Source of the DNA: Jacaranda mimosifolia
Lineage: Eukaryota > Streptophyta > Magnoliopsida > Lamiales > Bignoniaceae
NCBI GenBank assembly: GCA_018894105.1
Contig: CM032127.1
Coordinates: 32,600,260 to 32,664,259 of the forward strand
Direction: 5' to 3'
DNA: 64,000 bases
Shown here: positions 35,791 through 47,936 of the stretch, one piece after another
Layout of the letters: each line of letters starts with the position of its first letter
Numbering within the stretch: position 1 is the first letter of the stretch
Notes under the pieces: generated by a model
The model's input: only the letters and a program-made list of their open reading frames with translations
Databases searched by the model: none
Told to the model about the DNA's origin: nothing
Translations under genes and position numbers: made by a program

Positions 35791-37676
35791 TTCCAACCAC
35801 AGCTTTAGAAGATAAAACTCCATTCGAGGCCTAGTATGGGTATAAACCTTCACTAAGCTTCCTTAAAGTATTTGGTTGTGTGTGTTTTGCTCATGTTCCA
35901 CAGGTCAAGCATGGCAAACTGGACAAGAAAGCAATTCCAGGTATCTTTGTGGGCTATAGTTCTGTCTCCAAAGCTTACAAAGTGTATCAGCCGCAAACAA
36001 AAAAAATGATTATCACTAGAGATATACACTTCAATGAGAATGAAAAGTGGGACTGGAACAATTCACAAAGAATTGGTGAATGCTCACAAGAATTAGAAGT
36101 TAACTTTCCAATTAAAACTTCTGTGGAGTAAACAACAGACCAATGGCAAAGTGAACATCTATCAGAGATGTAATGTGGCGATATGCGAACCTACTGGGCA
36201 TGAAGAAGCTCTTAAAGATCCAAAATGGAAGAAAGCAATGGAGGAGGAGATGTCAATGATTTAGAAAAATAAAACGTGGGAGTTAGTTGAGAGACCTAAA
36301 GATAGAAAAGTCATTGGAGTGAAATAGGTGTTCAGAACAAAGCTTAATGCAGACAGCTCCATCAACAAGTACAAGGCGAGGCTTGTAGTTAAAGGGTATG
36401 CTCAGATTTTTGGTGTTGATTATTCAGACACTTTTGCTCCTATGGCTAGATTAGATACAATCAGATTGCTACTGGCCATCTCAGCCCAAAAAGGTTGGAA
36501 AGCATTCCATTTAGATGTCAAATCAGCTTTTCTAAATGGTGTATTGCAGGAAGAAATATATGTAGAGCAGCCACATGGATTTGTGAAGCAAAGTGAAGAG
36601 GATAAGGTATACTTGCTCAAAAAGGCACTCTCTATGGCCTAAAACAAGCGACTAAAGCTTGGTATAGTAGGATTGATAAACATTTGTTAAGCCTGGGCTT
36701 TGTAAAAAGCTTATCTGAAGTCACTCTTTATGTTAAGCATAGGATAATAATTATCTCATAGTATGTCTCTATGTTGATGATCTTTTGGTAACAGGAAATA
36801 ATGTGGGTTTGGTTGAGGAGTTTAAAGAAGAAATGATGTAGGTTTTTGAAATGACAAATCTTAGTCTTGTGACCTTTTTTCTTGGGATGGAAATCAAACA
36901 AAGCCAAAATGAGGTGTTTATTTGTCAAAAGAAGTATGCAAAGGAGATACTAAAGAAATTTCACATGGAGGAGTGCAAAGCAACAAGTACACCAATGAAT
37001 CAAAAGGAGAAGCTAAGTAAGGATAATGGTGCTGATAAAGTTGATGAAGGATATTTCAGAAATTTGATTGGGTGCCTAATGTATCTTATTGCAAGAAGGC
37101 CTGATATTCTATTTGCTGTAAGTCTTTTGTCTCGATTTATGCATTGTGCTAGTGAAATGCATTTAAAAGCAGCAAAAAGAATAGTAAGATACATTAGAGG
37201 TACTGTTGATTATGGTATTAAGTTTCAGAAGTGTCAAAACTTCAAGTTGCTTGGGTTCTCAGATAGTGACTGGGCTAGATCCATTGATGACATGAAAAGT
37301 ACCTCAGGATATTATTTCAGTCTAGGTTCAGGGGTTTTCTCATGGTGTTCCAAGAAGCAAGAGATTATAGCACAATCTACTGCTGAGGCAGAATTTATTG
37401 CAGCAGTAAACCAAACTTTGTGGTTGAAGAAATTTTCTGTGATCTACTTATGGAGCAACAAAATAATACAGATATTTTTGTTGACAACCAAGCAGCAATT
37501 TCAATCTCCCACAATCCTATGTTCCACGGGAAGACTAAGCATTTCAACATTAAGCTTTTCTTCTTGAGAGAAGTACAGAAAAATGGAGATGTAACTTTAG
37601 TTTATGGTAAATCTAAGACCAGTTGGCAGACTTGTTTACAAAACCACTTCCAGTCAGCAAGTTAGAGCTTCTACGC
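35791..37676 (+). pseudogene. reverse transcriptase and RNase H of intronic copia element
   Basis: After the stop come the integrase C-terminal end (FGCVCFAHVPQ, IFVGYSSVSKAYKVY) and RT. RT shows WKKAMEEEMSMI-stop-[49 protein letters not shown] and YVDDLLVTGN in a shifted frame near 36,770. RNase H follows with GFSDSDWARSIDDMKSTSGY and STAEAEFIAA; after another shift near 37,425 come DIFVDNQAAI and KTKHFNIK. The C-terminal ADLFTKPL box is legible only across frames. At least four frameshifts and five stops are present. Confidence 0.92.
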
Positions 37677-37700
37677 AAGAAAATTGGAATTTGCAGTCCC

Positions 37701-37715
37701 AAAAGCAAGGAGGAG
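37701..37715 (+). other. polypurine tract of intronic copia element
   Basis: AAAAGCAAGGAGGAG directly precedes the 3' LTR. This is the expected site for plus-strand DNA priming. Confidence 0.75.
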
Positions 37716-38020
37716 TGTTAAATATTTGCTTTAGGACTGCAGTGTGTCTATTTGTCTGTATTGTTTCAGTTATTAAAATGTGTTGTCCTAGTGTTTAGGA
37801 AGTGGTTAGTTTATGACATGCAGTTTATCATGTCGAATAACTTACTTTCAGTTTTTTCTTTCAGTTTTTTCCATGTATTTTTAAATGTAAAGTTAATGAA
37901 TCTAATAGATGATTTTCCACTTGTTGCATTTGTAACTTTCTTCACTTCAAGTTTAAATATCTTTCTTCTTTCACATATAAGCAATCTTTGATTCTCAGTT
38001 TTTCACCTTTAAAACCAACA
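37716..38020 (+). repeat. 3' LTR of intronic copia element
   Basis: This 305-bp LTR, TGTTAAATATTT to AAAACCAACA, is followed by the target duplication ATGGA at 38,021-38,025. Confidence 0.94.
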
Positions 38021-41000
38021 ATGGATAAGTATCAATTAATCTTTTCCACTTAATCATTAAGATTACTTTTGCTCTTAAAATACTCAAGAGAAATAATCAT
38101 TACCTGTAGCTTCAGATTGTAACAGCCAAACTGTAAATCCAGCAAAAAGATGTTGCCATTTGTTGGGCTTCTGGCGGCACCATGTTTCCCTCCTAATGTT
38201 CCAACAATTGTTCTAGCTTGACTGTGAACACCATATTTACAAAACAATTTTGTCTACAAAACAACGAACAAGCGAGTTAATGTGAAAATGGTAAAGACAA
38301 TTTAAAGTTTTACATGCTAAGACTTTCTAATATAGCACCTTCTGCTTCTGCGACAGCATCCGAGCCCTCTTCAGTCACCCCTGGAAAATTGATTAAACAT
38401 ATGTGCTATAAGATGTGATATAAGTTGTTTAAAGTAGTTCTGAGGAGTACATAGAAATTATATGGTCAGTAGCTTTGGCTGCCTAAAATAGATCTAATCT
38501 TTGATGGGTTAGGTGTCACAGTTTACTAATGTGAAAATCATTTATAAGCCATATTTTACATGGAAAATGTTCAAGTCCAAGAATAGGAGAACAAAATAAG
38601 AAACCTGAACATTAATGGGAAACTTCTGATATTTTTATTCTTGACTAACTCACAATGAAACTATATAACTTATTCTACTGAAAGGAGAAATATTGATGCA
38701 AGATGTCAGATTTCAAAAGGGAACTGAAGATGGATGAAAAAGCATTTCCATCAAACTAGTTGCATCTCTTCTTTTTCAGTGAGTACTGCAAATAAATGAT
38801 GAATACAACTGATATTGTCATCATCTAAGACATGCATAGCTATCACACTATTTTATCTTACACCTAAGACAAATGCTTAAACATCCGATATGTACGCTAC
38901 CCAGACAAGGGGACAGCTCAATTTTTGACTGAATGCTAAGACTATTATTCATCTATGTAGAGACTTATTGCATGACTAGGACGTGATTATTTGCATATGT
39001 CTTGAGCTTTATTACCAAATTCTGAAGAGTTAAAATGATAAACATTTTTCCTTTTTGATGTTAGAGGTACTCAATTTTGATATTGATATCTGCAAAAGCA
39101 CATTGAATCCTACATCAGCCTTTCATACTATTGGAGAACTCCTGCACAAAAAAATCATAACCATTGAAGCAAGAATATTAGCTTCGGTTGCCTTTTAACT
39201 CATTGCTAATTAGTTTTGAGAGAGTGTTTTAGTGAAGGACTGGAAATAAAGAGAGGCATTTGGACAAGGGTTGCGTCTATGAATCAATTCAATTAAAATT
39301 TCCCCTTATGCATGCTATACTGACATATCTTTACTCATGAGTTGTGCCGAAGCTGCATATTTATCCATGCTTCTTGATTAAACAATAGGTGAACCACTTT
39401 TTATTCACATCTCAATAGTATCTATAACCGCATTATTTTCTATTAACCATTTTAGATCCAAAAGATTAATGAATTCCATCAGTAAAAGACGGACACTGCA
39501 TCTGTGTGTGTATGTGCATGAGAGAGAGAGCAGAAGATGAGAGAGATTCACAAACTCTTCTACTCACATGAATCAACAGTTTGCTTGGTATATGTTTCCA
39601 AGAGTTCCTTTGTGCTGAGTGGAGTATATCTATCAACATAGAAGCAGAAAACTCTTAAGAAACATAAAGAAATACTAGTTTTAGAAGTTTCAATTTTCAA
39701 CAATAAATATTTCAATATTTCAAATGCATTAAAGCAAGGAAAAAGCAAGTACAGTTGGAACCAGAAATCAAGCTCAACATAGATATAAATTCTTATATTT
39801 CCTAATTCTTTGCATTCAAGATAAACTCATGATCCTATTATTGACTGGGGCTCCTAAACATTACTATGTTTAAGTAATAATCAAGAATGAGTACGAACAC
39901 AGGTAATGGTAGGAAAAATCAGAAAGCGGTAAGAAGAGAAGAATAAACATTGATTATGCATATATATGCATTAACTAACAAGTTAAATTTGTCTTTAATC
40001 CTCCACATTACAGTCCAAAGAAAACAGGGGCCCGTACCCAAGACCAACTGCTAATTCTCGAGCAATCTTTTCATTTATTTTTGTTGATTCTCCAACTAAA
40101 AAGATTGATGTCCCTTTCAATAGTTGGATGACTCATGTTGTTAAGGACTCCCAAGATTCCATGATGTCAGGCCATTTTAGTTCTGGATCTTGCTTCTTCA
40201 AGTTAACTACCAGTTGAGCATCATCTATGTACCTGTTCAAGACAGCATATTTCCAACTCAGAAATGACAAAATTGTAATGATTATAATTGGTTTAATTAT
40301 CAATTATACCATATTGTTTCAGAAGGCTTTATCATTCCATAGAGACTATTGGTATCCAAGAGAGTCTTTAGATATCCAGAATGCTGCACTCGAATTACCA
40401 AAGAGTTCTCACTTGTATCTACAAAGATCTCCCCAGGAGTTATGTTTTCGTCCCCCAGCTCCAGTCTCAACTCTACCTCAGATGAATCATCATAAAACTG
40501 CACTCAGTGTCATTCTCATCTCACATCAGTTAAATCCAAATTTGGCTGAAAAAAATAATGTCAGAGTTAAATAAGGTAAGAAATATTAATAAACTACCAA
40601 CGAAGATGAGTTTTTCAATAAATTTTCGAGGTACTCTTTGGAAATAATGTGGTAACACTTAACCTCAGAAGATTCGTAAAAACCTTGGTCAGACGAGTTA
40701 CATAAGACTTGATTCTGAAAACTCTATATACATAGCAAGGATGAGAATTAACACATTTAAGAAAAGAGATAAACCACAAAGAGGGAACAACATTCTGAAT
40801 TTGAATTGTTTTGCACATAAAAAATCAAAGAAAGACAACTATTCCACAACTCACTAATGAAGACAATAATCTTTATAAGGTAGACACATTGTTTCTTACA
40901 CTTTTCTAATTTTTTGTAGGTCAGGCAACACTTAGTAGCTTTTAGGCAGTAATAAAAATTACCTCATAATGGGTTGTATCTGTGGAGACAATTGGAATGC

Positions 41001-41187
41001 TGCTGGAAAGCAGTATGTGCCTACGTTTCTTGATTCTTGCAGAAGCCAAGGGAAGACATGAAGGGAATTGGGCTCCCAAAAACAAGGATTTTGGTGCTAA
41101 TAGAGAGATTGAACAAGTCCAAGTCTTAGGAGAAAAAACTTGAGTTTTCACTTGGTATGTACACAGCAAGCTCAAAGCAGTGGCCAT

Positions 41188-41399
41188 TTTGGTGCTGTGC
41201 TTGTGAGCTACATTCAGAAGATAAAATATGAGGGTTTTTCCGACATACGCTATGTGGAAATTAAAGTTGCTGCAATGAAAAGATAACGAACCATTTGGAT
41301 ATGATTTTATTTCATTTTATGTTTATAATATTTTTAAAAATTGAAAAGTTAGTTGTAATTTTAAAAATAAAAATAAGACTATATTTGAATGTTTTATTT
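41188..41399 (-). promoter_or_regulatory. SKL2 upstream region, short, bounded by a gypsy element
   Basis: About 200 bp separate the SKL2 ATG from sequence assigned to a Tat-type LTR. No clear TATA box is seen; the stretch is AT-rich. Most of the ordinary promoter would therefore have been displaced by, or overlap, the transposon. Confidence 0.4.
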
Positions 41400-44300
41400 A
41401 AAAATATTAATTATGATAGTGATATGGTAAATTAAGTTTTCTAGGGGTAAACACAAAAATAGACTAAAAAGGTTTAATTAATTAAATAACAAGTAAAAAT
41501 AAGAGGTCAAAGAGCCTAATTAATCCAAGATGGGTATCTAGACCCAAGTAGGTCGAAGTCCACGAAGAGATTAATCACTTACATACTATTTCCAAAAGTC
41601 AAATGGGACACGGAAAATCATTCGCACAAAAATTGAGAACTATGACTCCACCAACACATTTTGGAGCAAATAACCTACTTAGACTTGTTGATTTCTGAAA
41701 AAGACCTTAACTCCATTTTCAAGTAGCACCATCTTGGCGCCCTCTTTGGGAACTCTTACTTAAGGAGAAGGAATGCTAAGATGCATAAGAGGTTTAGAGC
41801 TCAAAATCCCAGTATTTCAATGATACTTCAATGTGATAATGCTAAGCGTGGCCAACTGGAGGCACCCCCACTGCTGATGACGGACGAGGCAATTGATGCA
41901 TCTCTAATGTGGAAGAGAAAAGCTAAGGAGGTTGATTTTGAAGCCAGGGAAGAGCTCAAGATTGTGGAGATCATCCTACGCGAAGACTACTAAGCTCAAA
42001 GCCCTCCTAGACCTAGATTTTGAGAAAGAGATAGTATGCTTCCTAAGAAAGAATCATGACGTCCTTGCATGGAGTGCGATAGACTTACGAAGAATCTTAT
42101 TTGACATTAATATGCACTACCTCATAGTAGACATAGGCGCATGACCAGTGAAGTAGAAGAGAGTGAACTTTGGAGTAGAAAGAAATCAAATAATCAAGCA
42201 AGAAATAGATAAGATGCTAGAAGCAAAATACATCTAACCGATACAATACCTTGAGTGGCTAGGCAACGTGTTGTTGGTGTTAAAACCCAACAAGAAATAG
42301 TGAATCAATTTCACCAACCTGGATAAAGCTTGCTTGAAGGACTCGCTCCCACTCCTATGGATAGATGCACTGGTGGACTCCATGGTGGAGTGCAAGATGT
42401 TGAGCATCCTTAATGCATACTTGGGGTATAACCAGAGCAGCCTTGCCTTAGAGGATTAGGGAAAGATGAGCTTTATAATAGCTCATGGTATATACTGCTA
42501 CAACATAATGCCTTTTGGGCTCAAGAAGCGGGCGCTATATATCAAAAGCTATTGAATCTCATGATCGAGGAAATGAATGGGAGAAACATGGAATATACAT
42601 TAACGACATGCTTTTCAAAAGTCGTGAATAGAGAGGCCACCCCCATGACCTAAGAGAGTGTTTTGACATCCTGAGAAAGTATAATTTGCAACTGGACTAA
42701 AAAAAATACACCTTTGGCGTATACGGAGGAAAGTTTCTAGGATATATGGTGTCATGACATGGGATCAAAGCCAACCCCTATAAAATAAAGGTAGAACCCT
42801 AAATGCCGCCTCCTTGCAACATCAAGGAAGTGCAGATGCTAAGTGGGTGCCTAGCTATTTTGAACTATTTCACTTCCCGCTCCATAGAGAAGAGACTATC
42901 GTTCTTCAAGATCTTGAGAGGAAAGAGTCATCCAACAATCAAAGGTAGGTGAACAATGATACTTGTACCTGGCTACCACTAGAAGTATTTGGGGGACTAG
43001 TCAAATGGGTCATGGAGTTAAGTCAGTACAAAATCAAGCATCATCCTTAACTTGCCACCAAATCACAAGTCGTGATTGATTTTTTAGTTCAAGGCACAAG
43101 AGATTATGTTGGAAGCTCTCTTCCTAACTGGACCCTTTATGAGGATAGATCCTCCACTAATTCTAGCAGCAGGAAAGGGATAGTTTTGGAAAGCTCCTAA
43201 GGACAAAAGCTCAAGAACGCAACAATATTCAACTTCTCAGCCTTCAATAATGAAGCTGAGTATGAGGTGATGATCATAGGAATGAAGCTAGCTTATCCAG
43301 CCAAAGCATGACGCTTACAACCTCACAATGACTCCTAACTGGTGGTGTACCAAGTTACATGGAATTATGAAACTAATGAATACAACATGGTAAAGTACCA
43401 TAACTGAGTGGAAGCAACTGGCCAAATGTTTGAAAGCTTTACTCCCACACAAGATAGCTAACGTCTTGGTGGCCATGAAGCTGGGACATCATCTTCTTAA
43501 TTTTAGATGCTTGAAATTAAGAAATCCATATAGGCATGACCCATCCATTCCTTGACTGATGAATAATGAGGACAACACCACAACATGGATGATTCCTATC
43601 ATAAGATACCTGCAAGATGGTGACCATCCTAGCAACCTATAGGAGGCTTGGTGGGTGAAGATAAGAGCAACAGATTCGTGCTACTAGATAGAGACTTGTA
43701 CAAGCGTGGCTTTCTGCTAACCTTACTTGAAATATCTATCACCAAGGAAGACAGAATACGTGATGAGGGAGATACATGAAGACCTCTATGAAAAATCATT
43801 TGGGAGCGAGATCCTTGGTGGCTAAAACTCATCGACAAGGGCACTTCTGGCCGACTGTGCCAAAAGGCGCCCAAACATTAGTGAGGAATTGCAAACCGTA
43901 TCAAGAGCACGGCCAGCTAATTCACCAACCTGGTGTGCTCTGAAAACCTTAAAGTTATAGACCTAAAAATGAATATATAATTAGAAAATGAAAAAAAATA
44001 TCAAAAGAATAATAATAAATGAAGTTTCCAAAATTTAATAAAATAATGTAAAAGTTAAAATTAGAGCTTATATTATACTTTTAATATGAAAATTAAATTT
44101 TCAAATTGAAAGTAGGGGCCTTGATTATATAGTAAGTTAAGTCCCTAAGAGTAAAAGTAAAAATAAACTAAAAGGCCTAATCAATTAAATAACAAGCAAA
44201 ATAAAAGCCACAAAAGCCAATTAATGAAGCCCATAAAAATGGGCATCTATACCCAAATGGACTGAAGTTCATTAAATGATTAATTACTACAAATACCAAC

Positions 44301-44447
44301 TCCTAAAATCAAATGAGACATGAAAAACTATTTGTACAGAAATGGGGAGATTGACTCTACACAACATTTTTCGGAGCAAAGAACCTAGCTAAACTTGTTG
44401 ATTTATAGAAAGGACCTTAGCTCCACTTCTAAGTAGCATTATGTAGG
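41400..44447 (+). mobile_element. Tat-type Ty3/gypsy element, internally deleted
   Basis: Two similar stretches, about 41,400-41,733 and 44,110-44,447, flank decayed gypsy coding sequence. Shared landmarks are TTAATTAAATAACAAG, ACTTGTTGATTT and CAAGTAGCAC/CTAAGTAGCAT. They are taken as LTRs, with uncertain outer ends. A primer-binding-site-like TGGCGCCCTCTTTGGGAAC follows the first at 41,735-41,753. At about 3 kb the element is far shorter than a normal Tat element; gag, most of the protease and the integrase core are missing. Confidence 0.72.
41778..43915 (+). pseudogene. Tat-type pol remnants (RT, RNase H, second RNase H, integrase finger)
   Basis: Readable pieces in order are FLRKNHDVLAWSAIDL (the pre-RT block, about 42,040-42,100), KACLKDSLPLL and MLSILNAYLGYNQ (RT, 42,320-42,440) and IMPFGLKK. 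YLEKRLSFFKILR-like text lies near 42,890. The second, archaeal-type RNase H that marks Tat elements reads LYEDRSSTNSSSRKGIV (Asp-Gly changed to Asp-Arg) and NNEAEYEVMIIGMKLA near 43,130-43,290. The integrase zinc-finger region near 43,740-43,920 is last, and there the coding sequence stops short of the catalytic core. Stops and shifts are abundant. Confidence 0.75.
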
Positions 44448-47080
44448 TATATGGTAGAAAATGTAGTTTATTTATATTTTTCTATGTTTAAAAAGATTTT
44501 TTTAAAATATATATATTTTATTAACTTTAAATTGATAGTGAATATTTTATGTCAAATTAAATTTAAATTTGATTGATATGATAATGGGATGATAAACTAG
44601 GATTAGAAGATATTAAAAATAAAAATAAGGAATATTCTCTGTAAGAATTGGTAGAAATTTATGGTTTTTTAGTGCCGAAAGCAAAAAGGGGCTTGGAAAT
44701 GAAAAGGTTTTGTTAGTATTTGTTTTTGAAAAATGTGATGTTTGTTTAGTTTTTTTTTAAAGGTTGTTGAAGAATATTTTGAGAGAAAATAATATATTTG
44801 AAATTGTTGAGAAAATTGAATTATTTATATTGATTATTTATGTATATATATAATTGCATTGGTTGATATAGTTCCTATAAGAAGTATTTTGGAAGAACAA
44901 AATTATTTTAATATTGACATGGGAGAATGTGTCAACTTTTTTGTTTATGCTTTGAAGACTAGAGTTTTATTTTGGGGAATGCAAACAAAAAATGTCTATT
45001 TATTTTCACTCAACAAAAAAAAAAAGAAAAGAAAAGAGAGAGATGCGTACTTCCGTTTGGTTTATCCACCAAATAGATTTTGATATATATACACACACAC
45101 AATATAAAACAAAAGTATTATATGCTGAATTTAGAAGTGTTGTAATGAAAAGAGAACTTTTTGGTCATAAATAGAATAAAAAAGGTAACTATATACTTAT
45201 TTTATTTTTTGAGAGAACATTACAAATTAATTAATAAAATTCAAATATCAAATCAAGAAGATTATTCTTACAACAAGTCAATAGAATTCAATTATCAAAT
45301 CAAGTAAGTGGAAGTATACAACTGCACAACCAAATGCACATAAATTGTACAAAGGACTATATTTATTTTATTCAACAAGTAGATTTTGAATATGTATGTA
45401 TACATTTAACATACTATAATTTAATATAGAACAGAAATATTCAAACTATCTAAAAATTAATACATGCATGTGACCCTTAATCAATTCAATTTTATCATAT
45501 GTATATTTATATGAATTACATTGAAACAACATATAATTATTGTTTTTTTAATATTTATTCACATACACTTAGGACTATTCGAATTTGAACCTTAAACCTA
45601 AATATAAACGTTATTTGGCCAAATGGCCATTGGGATGTATAATTATTAACTAACTTTGATTCAAAACATTAATACCTAATTTACTCTTTTAGATGGAATG
45701 TTGATGTAAGGGTGGGCAAATGGACGAGTTCTTTTATTTGATTTTAACATAGAAATTGAGTTGTATTGGATTTGGCCAATTTGGGGCGGAATTCAGGCTG
45801 AATCTACTCCCGTTTGAATAAATTGACCATTCGATTTATTGAAAAAGAAATTAAACAGAGGGAGGAAGGATCAGAATGAGAATATTTATTTATCTGGAAA
45901 TGCAGAAAATATTAAAATTATAGTATACTCAACGGATCAATTAATTGCTGTGAATTCTTGGGACTATAAAAAAATCTAAGTGAAATAGATAACTTCTTTT
46001 CTATTAACAATTTGACTATATTATTGTATGATATAAAATCTGTAAATTTGTTAATAGATGAGATTCAAATTGCTAACATTTCTTAGAATATATATTAAGG
46101 ATTTGCACCAGCAATTTTGTTGAATCAGCCGCCATGACAAAAATAAAATTAAATAGTAGGGATACATAAAACATAACAAAAGCAAATAAAACAAATCTAT
46201 TTTACATTATTTTTTATAGACTGATAATTTCTCTCATGTATTTATCACCTGTAATGAAAAATTATATCCCCTTCTGCTTTTCTTTAATTAATATAATGCC
46301 ATTACTGTAGTGACTCATCTTTGCTTTCAATTTATCAACCAAATAATAACAAAAAGAAGAAGAACAAGGATAAGATATAATCAGGTTGCCTTCTATGAGT
46401 TTCTTTGCAGTGATGAAATAAGAATAATCATTCTTTTTTTTTTATCCATAAATCCCAAAAATTCGGTTCCAAAACTCAGGACTAGGATCGGCTACCTATG
46501 ATCCAAGTATCTGTTGAGTGGCTTGTGGTTCAATAGCATTAGTCTCCCTTATTATGTTAAAAGTTAGGAATTTAAACCCGAATGGGCTCCTTATATGCAC
46601 AAAAATGTATAGTTCGTACTTCAATTTAATTGATTATTCGATTTTAATTATAGGATAATATTATCTTATTAAAAAAAATAAATTCATCATTGTAAGTTCT
46701 AAATATATATATATATATATATATATCCAAGTATCCAATTATTAACCAAGTAGGAAACAAGATGAAAAATTTCTATCCCAATCGATCGGATACCCAGCCC
46801 TTAGTTTGTAAATATGTTAGTTTGCAAACCTTTGGGTATGTAAATTTATAAGTACTATAATAGAATCTATGGAGGTGTATATATATATATATATATATCT
46901 ATTAACTTATAGAGATATTTTATTTGACCAAGTGTGTTACTTTATATTTAAAAAAATATTTCATGTCAATATACTGAACAATATTTATATATGGGGCATA
47001 CATTAGCCTGGTGACACATGAGATAGAGATACTATATATGTTATATTAGGTTAGGGCTAAATTTTAATTTTGAATTGCCA
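44448..47080. other. AT-rich intergenic DNA
   Basis: No gene or recognisable transposon is seen. Simple repeats are present: an A/AG-rich run (45,005-45,045), TATATACACACACACA (45,084-45,101), and AT dinucleotide runs at 46,703-46,726 and 46,879-46,898. The open frames here are short and without protein-like composition. Confidence 0.6.
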
Positions 47081-47088
47081 TCCACCAA

Positions 47089-47316
47089 ACCCAAACCCCC
47101 TCGTGGGTTTGGGTTTGGGATTGGGGGGTCATCCAAATATATCCATTCAATAGTTGGCCAATATGAGGCTGGCTATGGAACCCAAACCCCCTTGTGGGTT
47201 TGGGATTGGGATTGGGATTGGGGGGTCATTCAAATATATCCATTCAATAGTCAACCCAATATGAGGTTGGCTATGGACCTTCATCCTGATCCTGGCCCTG
47301 GCCCTGGCCCTGGCCC
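47089..47316 (+). repeat. duplicated G-rich minisatellite and CCTGGC repeat
   Basis: Two tandem copies (47,089-47,179 and 47,180-47,278, about 91 and 99 bp) each start with an inverted repeat (CCCAAACCCCC / GGGTTTGGG) followed by a run of four or more G triplets. The second copy has two extra GGGATT units. A CCTGGC hexanucleotide repeat follows at 47,291-47,316. The 87-codon open frame across it (Pro-Gly repeats at its end) follows from the simple sequence. Confidence 0.8.
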
Positions 47317-47592
47317 ATCAGTCCTTCCTATGAGTTGAAGTTTCAACTGTTTTCTTTTCTTTTTCTTTTTCAATTAATCCACCCATCCGTGTAACATTAT
47401 TTCTTTTCTATTTATTTTCTATAATTAATCAGTTTGGAATATCTAAAAATTCTTTTTCTTTTTTCCTAAAATGGGTATGCATTATTCAAAATCTTGAGAG
47501 CATAAGCGCCTGATATTACATCCCCCATATACACACACTATTTATATGTCATTTTACAAAATATCCTTTGGGGTACATGTTAGGAAACCTTA

Positions 47593-47900
47593 GGCTATGT
47601 TCACTTACGTTTTGGAGGAATTTTTTCAACCCTCAAAACAAACCTAAAAAGTAGGCATTCTCCAATCTTTTTTCCAAAATATCAAGGGCATGTTCTTCTA
47701 TATTTTGGGAAAAAAAAATTCAATCTCCAAAAAAATTTCAAAATGCAGGCATATTCCTCAATTTTCTCCCAAAATATTATAATTTTTTACCCCAAAAACC
47801 CTCTCACAATTTATCCAAAAAACCTTACACTCTAAAAAGCACACCTACCTCATTTCTCACTCTATCTTTCACATCACTTATTCAATTTTCACTCACTTCA

Positions 47901-47936
<36 letters not shown>

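Larger units (their letters stand above)
33477..38020 (+). mobile_element. complete Ty1/copia element in SKL2 intron 6
   Basis: The 4544-bp element has LTRs starting TGTTAAATATTT and ending AAAACCAACA, flanked by the 5-bp duplication ATGGA (33,472-33,476 and 38,021-38,025). A primer-binding site (TTGGCATCAGAGCCC, 33,769-33,783) and a polypurine tract (AAAAGCAAGGAGGAG, 37,701-37,715) lie just inside the LTRs. The order gag-PR-INT-RT-RNase H is that of Ty1/copia, and the protein wording is Tork-like. It is antisense to SKL2 and makes up most of the intron; only about 200 bp of host intron remain around it. By hand count the LTRs differ at about 17 positions plus two indels, so the insertion is not recent. 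Confidence 0.95.
32789..41187 (-). pseudogene. SKL2: SKL2, plastid shikimate-kinase-like protein, eight exons, disrupted
   Basis: Minus-strand exons: 41187-40963, 40497-40310, 40232-40038, 39629-39568, 38380-38314, 38221-38104, 33340-33164, 32922-32789. All junctions are GT/AG and phases agree, giving about 388 codons, the usual SKL2 length. The N-terminus (MATALSLLC) looks like a plastid transit peptide. Exon 2 encodes a CS/p23-like segment (EVELRLELGDENITPGEIFV). Exons 3-8 encode the kinase-like fold. The Walker A region reads FLVGESTKINEK instead of GSGKS/T, matching the family's inferred lack of kinase activity; its true role is unclear. Lesions: codon 171 is TGA (40,133-40,135, expected Gly) and one base is missing near 38,165 (RSP..KWQHLF). 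Intron 6 carries a copia element. Identity is firm; whether this is a fixed pseudogene, a null allele or two sequence errors is open. Confidence 0.85.

Noticed and set aside
44859..45174. Small open frames near 45,000
   Set aside because: AT-rich sequence with a lysine run from an A-rich repeat; no recognisable domain or splice context.
47105..47225. Interstitial telomere repeat
   Set aside because: The units are GGGTTT and GGGATT in a short array, not the plant telomere unit TTTAGGG.
47075..47338. Open frame with Pro-Gly repeats
   Set aside because: The composition is dictated by the CCTGGC and G-run repeats; no start context or partner exons.
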